Source of the DNA: Erythroxylum novogranatense | Taxonomy: Eukaryota; Streptophyta; Magnoliopsida; Malpighiales; Erythroxylaceae | Length of the DNA: 64,000 nt | Direction of reading: 5' to 3' | Assembly (NCBI GenBank): GCA_029891385.1 | Contig: CM057231.1 | Location: forward strand, 63,037,103 to 63,101,102 | Shown here: in pieces, positions 22,419 to 31,849 of the stretch | Position numbering within the stretch: the first letter of the stretch is position 1 | How the letters are laid out: every line of letters starts with the position of its first letter | Translations under genes and position numbers: made by a program | The notes under the pieces: generated by a model | What the model was told of the DNA's origin: nothing | The model's database searches: none | Seen by the model: the letters and a program-made list of their open reading frames with translations, nothing else

Positions 22419-23597
22419 TGATTGAACCCAAGTTTAATATATAAGTGGCTACACTTTTATGGTTGTTAATGCACTTTTTGACTCTTAATTCATGATTTTT
22501 GTGCTTAAATTAGTCTCTTACGGTGAGCTTATGTTTTATGCAATTTGCTAGTAAAATTGTACAAATTGACATTAATTGCATTATAATTTTTCTAAGAACA
22601 ATTGATACTGGAAATTGTTATTTTATATTGTAGGAGAAAAGGAGTCAGAAAGGATCAGAAGAGTCAACACGGCATGAAGTCCTTAAGGCACGTCGTGACG
22701 TGAACCAATCACCTCGCCGCGGCAAAATGTAATTCACACGTCGCGGCGCATCAACACAGATCGTACGTCGCGACGTCAACAATTCAACACATCGCGGCGA
22801 GCAAGCCAGATCGTACGTCGCGACGAGAATTAATTCATACGTCGCGGCGAGCAAGCCAGAGCACACGTCGTGACGAATTTTTATTTATACGTCGCGACGT
22901 GCAGACGGATACCCGGACTCCAAATAGAGATTTCTCTCACTGTACCGACCCGGCCCGTGACCCATCCTTTAAATCCTGCCGAATTAGGTTATCATCATCA
23001 TCATCTGGATCGGCTAGGCAAACGACACTCGGGGAGAAGAGAGGAGACCGACGAGCTAGTGATTTCTGATTCCACCGCACACACTAAGATGAGCTTAACG
23101 GGATCTTGAGCAATGGAGTTCATTGATCAAGATCCCGGACTTAAAGACTCCTTTAAACGTTCTAGGGCTCAAGAGCACCTAATGGGGACTTGAGAAATGG
23201 AATCGAGAGTGACAGGAGTCCATCAATCAAGACCCTGGACTTAAAGTGAGTTTTTTAAGGTTTACCATTCACACTTAGTTTTGAACTGTAATAGCCAAAG
23301 CTCGTTTTCAAGAGGATTTTATCATTTGTTTTAGTATTTTCCTTTTTCTATTTTCAAAAATCCAAAAATACTTTTTACATGCTTTTTAGTGTAGTTAATG
23401 TTTTCAAACAAATCCCCCATTTCCTTATTGATTTCACTTGCATTTTATGACATATAGGGTAGCTTAGGTCCATTTCATTAGGTTTCGATTAAGTGAGACG
23501 ACCTGAGGTTGCATCCTATACTGTAGTCTTAGAATTTATTATTTTTGACCGGTTTCCAAGGATCGATGGTAAGGTTGAATCGACAGAGCCACGATCA
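22419..23597 (+). repeat. LTR 4 of array E, internally deleted (1179 bp)
   Basis: It begins TGATTGAACC, carries a 9-site palindrome array (about 22691-22900), and ends CACGATCA at the ATTAC duplication. Relative to LTR 3 about 0.8 kb is missing. GACGAGCTAG (ends about 23059) joins directly to TGATTTCTGATTCC, removing everything up to the second duplicate. TAG is shared by both breakpoints, so this is a microhomology deletion. Confidence 0.9.
22691..22900. repeat. 24-bp-phased CpG palindrome array, LTR 4
   Basis: Nine sites in the same order as LTR 2, including decayed CGTCGTGACG forms at both ends. Confidence 0.85.
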
Positions 23598-23660
23598 ATT
23601 ACAAATTAGGATAACTGATTAATCAAGACAACAACCACATATGATGTGTCATTTAACCTA
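23598..23660 (-). repeat. 5' LTR of LARD A, second fragment
   Basis: After the ATTAC duplication the sequence continues the left LTR of A from about 2117 (AAATTAGGATAAC...GATTAATCAAG). It breaks off after CATTTAACCTA, where element B begins. The remaining ~1.1 kb of this LTR should lie right of element B, outside the window. Confidence 0.85.
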
Positions 23661-25896
23661 TATTGGTCCCCAAATTGTTTTTCTTGATGTTATTAGGTAT
23701 GAATTATGTTGATTGTATTAATTGTTGCATAGCTTGATTTTAGTGGAAGTGTTAGTGGAAAATTAAGATTAATTTGAGATTAGTGTGGAATTAGTGGTAA
23801 TGAAAGGATAAAAGTGTATGAGGGTAAAATGTATGAGGGCGTTATAGGAAGTTCACTTAAGTTGGGAAGATTAAGACTAAGTAAGGAAGGGCATTTTAGC
23901 CCATGTGCTATCTTTAGGCTTAAGGAATAAAAAGAAGAAAAGAAAATAAAATAAAATAAAAAGAAGAGAGGAAGAAGAGGAGAGGGAGAATCGTAGGAAG
24001 AGAGGGAGAAGAAGAAGAAAAAGAGGAAGCTAAGGTTGGCGATTTTTTGAAGGATCTAAAGTATTCCCGGGTAAGTATACGATTGTTTCTTCTTGTTTAG
24101 AATGCATTAAACCCTAGATTTGCTTGGAATGAAGTAGGAAACGATGGTTTAGGGTTTATGGGAAAAATTGGTATAAATTCTTTGGGTTGTTGTTTTTATG
24201 GGTGATTTTGTGTTGAATGAGTTTAGAAATGAAGTATTAAGCATGAACTAAGGTTGAAATGTGTTGCATGTGAAAGAAGGGAAGGATTTAGCTGGGAAAA
24301 AGCATGAAAGTTGGGTTCAGAGTCGTTCTCCAGACCCGCACGTCGCGACATGCACCAGGCCGTTCGTCGCGACGTGCACGAGGCTGTTCGCCGCGGCGTG
24401 AATGAGGCGTTCGTCGCAACGTGCGCAGGGTTGTTCGTCGCGACGTACACCAGTCGTTCGCCGCGACGTGCGAGGCAGATGTCTTTCGTCGCGTCGAGCG
24501 GAGGCAATTCGCCGCGACGAGCCTTCGATTTCCAGCAAGGATAGATTTTAATGTTTTGGGCATATCTTTTTTTACAGAAGCCCTATTGAAGTGATTTTTG
24601 ATGTGTTGTAAAATAGAGACATAGATCTACAAGTTTTGTGAAGTAGTGAAGTTATGAATCAGTCTCTAAGGATATGAATTTTGGATGGAAGTTTCAGCAT
24701 GAGTTTTTGAATGGGATTTGATTTTTATTTTAGGAAATCAAGTGAGGCAAGAGGAGCAAGAGGATCAAGAGGAAACTCATTCCTAGGCAAGAGCAAGCAA
24801 GAAATTCAAGGTGGGTTCATGTTTATAATAGAGTAAATAAGTCACTCATTGTTTTGTTCAAATCAAGATAAATTTAATGCTTTAAATTGCATCATTAATG
24901 ATTGCATTACATGTTATTGTGAATGATTATATTTTTCTATATGATTTGCACTCATGATTTCTAAAAAGGTTTTCAAAAAGGGGTTTTCTCCTTTCACGAA
25001 TACATGCACATGAATTCATGCTTTCCGAAATGTATGACAAGCGAGTTTACAAGCAAGTGCCAGTTTGGCGAACAAGTTTACAAGACATGCATGTTATGTG
25101 GGTTTGCGGTATGTCCCTCACGAACAGTCAAGTGTACATTGACTCACGAAAAGGCTTCTCTCTCCTGCCCGCAAGTGGCACAGGGTTCCTCACAAGGATT
25201 CCCTCAAGAAACTACATCTACACATAACCATTTCGATGGGGAATGTGTAGTACGTCTTGAATCAGGGACTAACCCAAACCATTATGTTATGTTATGTGTT
25301 CATGATCTATTGTCATGTTTCATGCATCATGAATTATTTATGAATCAAGCATTTCAAGATAATGACTCATACATGCTCAATTACTATGATTTCAACGAGT
25401 ATCACGACAATGACTTATTTTTGATTTCTTTTGTTTATTTCTATATTACAAATATGTTTCCACGAGCTTTATAGCTCACCCCCCTCTATTCTCCCCCATT
25501 CAGGTGACGAGCAAGAGACCGAGTGAGTCACGAGTTATGGTAGCACTCCATTTTGTTATGTTTATTTATTTCCAATGTTATATTTTTGGAAGTCAAGGCT
25601 TTAGTTACATTTCAAGTACTATTGGTTTTCAAGGGTATTTTGTACTTTTGGCTCTTGGACTCAAAGTTGTAATTTGGTTTGAAATGTTCTTAAAGCTTTG
25701 TAAAACTCATCTTTTGGATAATGATTTATGGTTGTGTTTGTTTTAATCATGAAAGCAAGTTTTGAGTTTGTTCACGGTGGGTCCATCGAGCTTCCGATGG
25801 CCTTTTTCCTTAATCGCTTAATTATCATGTTTCACCTCATGCATACAGTACCACGCTCTCATGTCCGATGTTGGGCTCCGGCAGCGGGGTCCAACA
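23661..25896 (+). repeat. 5' LTR of gypsy B (2236 bp)
   Basis: It matches the right LTR from 45748 onward; the first dinucleotide is TA instead of TG. It ends CGGGGTCCAACA just before the PBS. It contains an AATAAAAAG box with purine-rich sequence (23928-24040), a CCGG|GTAAGTAT splice-donor-like motif (GT at 24071), and the palindrome array (24341-24519). A 156-aa ORF at 25004-25474 lies wholly inside the LTR, is disrupted in the right LTR and has no family signature, so I do not call it a gene. Confidence 0.9.
24341..24519. repeat. 24-bp-phased CpG palindrome array in gypsy B LTR (8 sites)
   Basis: Sites start at 24341, 24365, 24389, 24412, 24436, 24459, 24487 and 24510, with spacings of 24, 24, 23, 24, 23, 28 and 23. 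Forms are CGTCGCGACG, CGCCGCGGCG, CGTCGCAACG and CGCCGCGACG. The palindrome is that of LARD E, but spacers and flanking LTR sequence are unrelated to it. It lies downstream of the presumed TATA and splice donor, so it would be transcribed, unlike the array in E. Confidence 0.85.
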
Positions 25897-25901
25897 TGTT
25901 G

Positions 25902-25913
25902 TGGTATCAGAGC
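25902..25913 (+). other. Primer-binding site of gypsy B (tRNA-iMet)
   Basis: TGGTATCAGAGC, five bases after the LTR end, is complementary to the 3' end of initiator tRNA-Met. The 25914-26054 stretch is the untranslated leader. Confidence 0.9.
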
Positions 25914-26054
25914 GCCTAGGTTTTGGTCTAGGGCTGCATAGCATTGCTTTCAAGGACTTGCACTGTTTTCCATGATTTGAACTATTTTTGCATACTTTGG
26001 GCATTGTTTTACTTGAACTAAAGTTTTCAATGGTTTTATATTGAAGGAGTGAAC

Positions 26055-27179
26055 ATGCCACCTCGAAAGAGAACTCGAAGAGCTATGACTCGATCTCATT
26101 CTCGTCAAGGGAGCACGGATGAATCCCATGTTCCGCAGGATGCTGGGACACATTCTGCTCCGATTTCTGAGGCACCTAGTTTGCAACAAAAAGTGCCTCC
26201 TCCGCCTCCTCCTATGCCTCAGATGAATCCCATGGATCAGAGTTTCTTTCAAACTTTTGCTCAGGCTTTCACGTATGCCATGGGTCAGAGATCTCAAATT
26301 CCGATGCAAGCTCCAGTAGACAGGAGTGGGTAATATGATAAGCTCCGTAAGTTTGGGGCTGCGAATTTCAATGGGACGACAAATCCAGAAGAGGCTGAAG
26401 CCTGGTTGAAGAGGACCGAGAGGGTTCTAGTTCAGATTTGATGCGCAGATGAAGAGAAGTTAGATTATGTAGTCAGTTTGTTGCAGGGTGACACACTACA
26501 TTGGTGGGAATCAGTGCCTCACAGTCAAGTTGTTCCATCGGTGTTGACATGGAGAGACTTTGTGGAAGTGTTCAGAAAAAAGTATCTCTCCAGAGTCTAT
26601 GTGCAATATAAGGCTAGGGAATTTCTGAATGTCACTCAGAGGGACATGAGTGTGAGCGAGTATGAGCTGAAGTTCACACAACTTTCTTGTTATGCAACTA
26701 ACATTGTGGCAACAGAGGAAGACAAGTGTCGTAAGTTTGAGGGAGGTCTCCACTTGGGGATCAGGGAGAAAGTCTTGATCCACAATTTCTGTGACTACCA
26801 GCAATTGGTGGATGCTGCTCTCCAGACCGAGAAACTGGAGAATATCAGAAATGAAGTAAGCAGGAAGAGGAGGAACAGGGAACAAACTTTCAAGAAGGGT
26901 GCTAGTGCTCCAATGCTAGAGAGGAGCACAAGAAGCGTTCACACCCAGAGTGAAGTGGGTAGTAGTGGCTCTACCAGGAACAAGCAGGTGAGGGCAGTGT
27001 CAGGGCAAGCCTCTAATGTGGGAGGCACTGGGAGAGCAGGAAGAAGCTGGTTCACTAACCCCCTATGTGACCATGGTGGGAAACGTCACCAGGGAGAGTG
27101 TCTCAAGTTACTTGGAGTCTGTTTCAGATGTGGAGAGAAGGGACATATGTTCAGGGATTGTCCACAGGCACTGAAATAG
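26055..27179 (+). pseudogene. gag of gypsy B
   Basis: Capsid-nucleocapsid precursor, broken by stops. It opens with an Arg/Ser-rich segment, then a proline-rich segment (about 26205-26240). The retrotransposon gag core follows, with WWESV near 26508 and YLSRVYVQYKAREF near 26581-26625. A CX2CX4HX4C zinc knuckle (CFRCGEKGHMFRDC, about 27119-27160) binds RNA. In-frame stops are TAA at 26331-26333 and TGA at 26439-26441, and the longest open stretch is 26478-27179. The stop at 27177-27179 (TAG, where relatives read through with Gln) separates gag from protease. Several stops fit CAA or CAG deaminated to TAA or TAG. Confidence 0.85.
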
Positions 27180-27638
27180 AAAGGGTCGCAGTTTCAAGCT
27201 CCAAGGCTTGCAGAAACAGTGGGAACCAGGTCAGTTACTGAGGTAGGCAGCTCTGGGACTGCAAGGAAGGCTATTCCTCCAGGAAGGCCAAGGGGTCAGG
27301 CGCCGCAAGAGTGTTTTCCATGTCTAGGGAGGAAGCTGCAGCTGCACCTGAGGTTGTCACGGATATGACTCAGTTACTTTATTCAGTAGTATTTGTTTTA
27401 ATTGATTCTGGTTCCACGCATTCTTTTATTTCTGCAAGCATAGCATTGCATGGTGTGAATTCTGTGCCGTTGGATAGGCCCTTGCTTGTTAGTACTCCTC
27501 TAGGGAGGAATGTGGTGATCAGTCAGGTGTATAAGCAATGTGAGCTTTTCATTGATGGTGCTAGATTGGTAGTGGACTTACTACCGCTAGACCTTCGAGG
27601 GTTAGATGTTATTCTGGGGATGGATACTATGGAGAAAT
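27180..27638 (+). pseudogene. Protease of gypsy B, first part
   Basis: Retropepsin-like aspartic protease. The active-site motif LIDSGSTHSFIS lies at about 27398-27433, and the GLDVILGMD motif near 27598-27625 is the conserved C-terminal block. The catalytic Asp is present. A frameshift near 27300-27311 separates the Gag-protease linker from the open stretch 27311-27664. Coding is cut at 27638 by Copia D; GAAAT at 27634-27638 is the target-site duplication. Confidence 0.85.
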
Positions 27639-28817
27639 TGTTAAGTCAAAATGACTTTACATAAAAATGATTTTGATGTATAACAAACAAAGAGAGATCA
27701 TATACAAGAAAAAAAAGCATACACAGACGCAAATGCAAAGCAAACGCAGACGCAAATACAAAGCAGACGCAGACGCAAATGCAAAGCAGACGCAGAAGCA
27801 AATGCAAAGCAGACGCAGACGCAAATGCAAAGCAGACGCAGACGCGCAAATGCAAAGCGTATGACGCATAAATGCAAAGCGCATACTGACGCAAATGCAA
27901 AGCAGACGCAGACGCAAATGCAAAGCAGACGCAGACGCAAATGCAAAACAAACACAGACGCAAATGCAAAGCAGACGCAAACGCAAATGCATTGCAGACG
28001 CAGCATAAATGCAAAGCGACGCAGACGAATGCAAAGCAGACGCAGACGCGCAAATGCAAAGCAGAACCTGACGCATAAATGCAAAGCGACGCAGACGCAA
28101 ATACAAAGCGCAACCAAACGTAAAAGCAAAGTAGAGCGCAAATGTGAAGCGGATCTGAGCGTAGTAAAGAAACAGACGAAGAGTCGATTCGAGTTGGTTC
28201 TGTAACTCAACCGATTAACCATTTCTTTAAAGATTAAAGATTAAAGATTCAAGAATCAAGAAGCGATTAGAGGCGAAGGCTATAAATTCAAGTCAAGTCG
28301 GCGAAAACTCGCCTGATCTTAGAAAAATTACACAAAGTGAAAAAGCAATTAAGTGCAAACTTCTTTGAGTGCTATCTTCAGAATAAAGTATTTAAATATT
28401 TTCTGAAAAGAAAAGGTGTACTGAGATAACTGCAGAGGCTAAGTGTGAAAGAATCTGGTTGTAGAGACACGAAGAGGCTCGTGAAAGAATACTTGTAACG
28501 ATTGAAGAGATAGTGAAATCTCGGAAGAAACTCGAGGATCGGACGTAGCCACGGTTTGGGGTGAACCAGATAAATCCGTGTGTCTACCACTCTTACTCTC
28601 TATCTCGCTTTTAGTTTCAAATTTTATCATTACTTACCGTTCATATACATAGTATTGAGAAGTTTGATCAATCGGAATAAATAAAAATTACAGAAAGATT
28701 TTTATTCCTAACAAGTAATTCAAAAGACTTATAAAGAGGGAATACACAATTCAACCCCCTTCTCGTGCATTCTATTATTGTTTTCTAAGTCTTTGTATTA
28801 ACGTGTGATTCACTTCA
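27639..28817 (+). repeat. 5' LTR of Copia D (1179 bp)
   Basis: TGTTAAGTCAAAATGAC to TGATTCACTTCA. It contains a tandem-repeat block (27720-28150), then unique sequence with R/U5-like features and a TTTTATTCC run, ending beside the PBS. It differs from the right LTR by several small indels, mainly in the repeat block. Confidence 0.9.
27720..28150. repeat. Tandem minisatellite in 5' LTR of D
   Basis: Imperfect units built from CAAATGCAAAG and CAGACGCAGACG, mostly 23-25 bp long (for example CAAATGCAAAG at 27799, 27822, 27847). Because the unit has no stop in several frames, it produces phantom ORFs of up to 174 aa on the minus strand and 126 aa on the plus strand. These are not genes. The counterpart in the right LTR (39950-40425) has a different number and order of units. 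Confidence 0.9.
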
Positions 28818-28834
28818 ATTGGTATCGAGCAAGG
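28818..28834 (+). other. Primer-binding site of Copia D
   Basis: ATTGGTATCGAGCAAGG directly follows the LTR. It resembles the tRNA-iMet PBS TTGGTATCAGAGC with one A missing. The same altered form is in element F, so it may be a feature of the family rather than decay. Confidence 0.7.
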
Positions 28835-28874
28835 TATCCAAGAATCACTTTGGCGAAGTGTGGATTAAAGATAA

Positions 28875-30305
28875 TGGCGAGTCACATGTATACATCATTT
28901 GAAGGAGCCTCGATCACTAGACCTCCAAAGATTCAACAGAGAAGACTATCACTCTTTGGAAAGATAGGATGCGGTTATTCATTGAATCTACTCATGTTGA
29001 CCTTTGGGACGTTATAGAAACGGACCTTACACACCGTAGATGAAGAAGGCAATTTATTCCACTAAGCAGATGGACGGTGAATGTAAAGCAAGAATACAAT
29101 TAAATTCAAAGGCAAAATTTTCTTGACATGTGCCTAAGCAGAGCGAGTATGACAAAGTGCACGGTTGTGAAGCGCAAAAGAGATGTGGGACACATTGTCT
29201 ATTGCTCACGAAGGCACAAGCCAAGTTAAAGAATCCAAGATAAGTATTCTTGTGCATCAATATGAACTTTTCAGGATGGAATATGAAGAATCTATTGATC
29301 AAATGTTTGGAAGATTTCAAACAATTGTCAATGGATTGAAAGCTCTTAGAAGGACATACAACAATCAAGATCATGTTGAAAGATTCTAAGAAGTCTTCCT
29401 AAGAGATGGAGACCTAAAGTTTCTGCGGTCTGAAGCCAAAGACTTGGCGTGTTAAAGTCGGATGAGTTCTTTGGGATCCTTAAAGATTCATGAAGTAGAA
29501 CTCAACGTCAAGACAAGCCCAAGCGAGATAAGTCAATAGCACTGAAGGCCGGACAAAAGAATCATAAGACTCAGAGAAGGAGAAAGTCATCAAAAGAGTT
29601 GAAAATTGAAGAATCAAAGGATGACAACTCCAGCCAATCCGAATCAGACTCAAGTGATGAAGATGACGAATTATCTTTCATTTCGAGAAAGATAAGGCGA
29701 TGTGGAAGAAAAAGCCAGAGGGAACCGGACATTCGTAAAGAATGGGAAAGATGAAGCTAAACCAGAGAAGTCTTCTATCATTTGCTACGAGTGCAACCAG
29801 CCTGGACACTACAAGTCCGAATGTCCTACTCTCAAAAAGAAACCAAAGAAGAGTAGAGAAGGCAAGAAAAGCATGATGGCAACATGGGAGGACCTAGATT
29901 CATCTGAATCGATCTGAGCTCGAGTCATCAGAACATGCAAACATTTGCCTAATGGCCGAGGAAGATAGTGATGAGGAGGTAAAATCAGATTATGATAATT
30001 TGCATGATGCCTATTCAGAATTGTTAGAAGATTCTCATGCTATTCTGAAACAGTACAAGCTGTTAAAGAATTTAAAGAAACAATTAGAAGATAAAAAGAA
30101 AATTGTAGACAGATCAGAAGAGATTAACCAACTTAAACTAAGGATTAAGAATTTATCAGTTGATTTAGCTACTTTCACAGAAAGTACAAAGAAAATGAAT
30201 GAGATGCTTGGAAAATGTAGACATCCGAGTGATAAGATTGGATTAGGGTTTACAGGAAACAAGATTGGTCTAAGTAAAAAATCATCATTCAAAAAGAAGA
30301 TATAG
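28875..30305 (+). pseudogene. gag of Copia D with C-terminal coiled coil
   Basis: It begins ATGGCGAGTCAC and runs in several frames because of small deletions. Recognisable pieces are a capsid segment at 29183-29389 (SIDQMFGRFQTIVNGLKAL), a perfect zinc knuckle CYECNQPGHYKSEC (about 29789-29830), and Lys-rich flanks. A long acidic then heptad-rich stretch at 29952-30305 (EEINQLKLRIKNLSVDL) should form a coiled coil. Such a coiled-coil Gag extension is seen in SIRE-type elements. Element F has the same parts in the same order. Confidence 0.8.
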
Positions 30306-30700
30306 GATGATTCATTTTAATCAACATTCTAATAATATGCATCATAGATCACATCATATGCATACTACTAACCATAAAGGACCCAAGAAAATTTGTGTAC
30401 CAAGAAATAAAATAGTTTCTCCTACAGATATCCTTCCTTGGAAGATACGGCAAGCACCATTGGTATTTAGGCGGTGGATGCTCGCGACACATATTTGGGA
30501 AGAAGGTCTATGTTCCTAGACCTTGATATAAGAAAGGAGGATCAGTAACTTTGGAGACAACCAGCGAGGCAAAATTATTGGAATCGGAAAATAGGTAAAG
30601 ATTCCTTTGCATGCATAAATAATGTCTTGCTTGTTGATGGTCTACAAAGATAACTTGATTAGCGTCGATCAATTGTGTGATTACGGTTTCACGATTACAT
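30306..30700 (+). pseudogene. Protease remnant of Copia D
   Basis: It is collinear with F 53700-53990. The HHWY segment before the active site is recognisable at about 30459-30470. The DSG(C/A)S active site is not readable: the sequence there gives a frameshifted GGCSRHIFG-like stretch. The downstream VLLVDGL and LISVDQLCDYGF segment (30622-30700) is the usual end of Copia protease. Confidence 0.6.
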
Positions 30701-31845
30701 TCAATCAAAATCTTTGCGAAGTCGAAACAAAGATGGGTCTATACTTTTCTCGCCAAGAGAAGAAACAACCTTACAAAATCAATTTAGAAGATTTTCAAAA
30801 ACAAAATATTTCATGTTTTCTATCTTACGAAGAAGAAAGACTAATTTGGCATAAAAAGCTAGGTCATGTCTCTTTGAAACATATTTCAAAATTGGTAAAA
30901 CATGATTTGGTAAGAGGTTTGCCAAAATAAGTTTTGACAAAGAACTTTTACGTGAAAATTGTTTGAGAGGAAAACAAGTTAAAACCTCTTTCTCTCTAAA
31001 AGTTTTGTAACGTCATCAAGACCTTTGTAACTGTTACATATGGATTTATTTGGTCCTACAAGGACATTAAGTCTTAGCGAGAAAGAAATATGGACTCGTC
31101 ATTGTTGATGACTTTACTCGATTTTGTTGGATATTGTTTTATCACACAAAGATGAGTCTTTTAAGTGCTTTAGAATCTTATCCGAAGTTACTGAGAATGA
31201 AAAGGAATGTCCATAGCCGATGTCGGGAGTGACCATGGTGGAGAATTTGAAAATGAGAAGTTTAGTGTATACTGTGAGGAGAATGGAATTTTCCACAACT
31301 TCTCAGCCCCTAGAACTCCACAACAAAATGAAGTTGTTGAAAGAAAGAATAGGACGATTCAAGAGATGGCAAGGACAATGCTATGTGAGACGAATCTTCC
31401 TAAGTATTTCTGGGCAGAAGCTGTGAATACAACATGCTATATTCAGAATAGGATCATGTTGTGACCTATGTTGAAGAAGACTCTTTACGAGTTATGGAAT
31501 GGAAGAAGACCAAGCATATCTTACTTTCATCCATTTGGGTGCAAATGTTCCATTACGAATCTGAAAGAGCATTGGATAAATTCGATTCAAGACTATCCAG
31601 AATCTTCCTAGGCTACTCATTATCGTCTAAAGCGTTTGAATTTACAACTTGACTTCAAAGGCTGTTGAAGGGCGATCCATGTCAAGTTTGATGATAATTC
31701 TCAACCCCATAAGGAAGATGGCGTGGAGAATGAAGGTCCTTCAAAGAACTTAGATGATACCTCAGAAACTCCCTCGTCAGACACTCATGAGAACAAGATT
31801 GAAGATATTCCAGAAACTATAGAACTAAGACGAAATTGGAGATAT
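30700..31845 (+). pseudogene. Integrase of Copia D
   Basis: The GAG-pre-integrase zinc domain is at about 30840-30930 (IWHKKLGHVSLKHISKL). The catalytic core is spread over 31030-31650, with DLFGPTR-like sequence near 31040. GSDHGGEFEN (second catalytic Asp) is at about 31225-31255, and RTPQQNEVVERKNRTIQEMARTM (catalytic Glu) at 31310-31380. The frame changes several times, and the stop before 31465 and others disable it. Coding is cut at 31849 by S2. Confidence 0.8.
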
Positions 31846-31849
31846 AAAA

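Larger units (their letters stand above)
6372..23597 (+). mobile_element. Tandem LARD array E: LTR-int-LTR-int-LTR-int-LTR
   Basis: Four copies of one LTR alternate with three copies of one ~2-kb interior, all plus strand. Each LTR begins TGATT(G/A)AACC and ends CACGATCA. Each interior starts with a tRNA-Asp PBS and ends in a polypurine tract. A single ATTAC duplication flanks the whole block (6367-6371 and 23598-23602), and none separates the units. The interiors have no gag or pol, so the element must be mobilised by enzymes from elsewhere. The array probably arose by unequal recombination between LTRs or by multimer formation before integration; the sequence cannot tell which. LTR 2 is split by solo LTR S1. 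Confidence 0.9.

Noticed and set aside
25004..25474. 156-aa ORF
   Set aside because: It lies wholly inside the 5' LTR of B. The matching segment in the 3' LTR is cut at 47436 and the open frames differ between copies. No domain is recognisable.
27646..28222. Minus-strand ORFs of 149-174 aa and plus-strand ORF of 126 aa
   Set aside because: They translate the LTR minisatellite of D. They are Cys/Leu/Ala- or Lys/Gln-rich repeats, overlapping in three frames, and not matched in frame in the right LTR.
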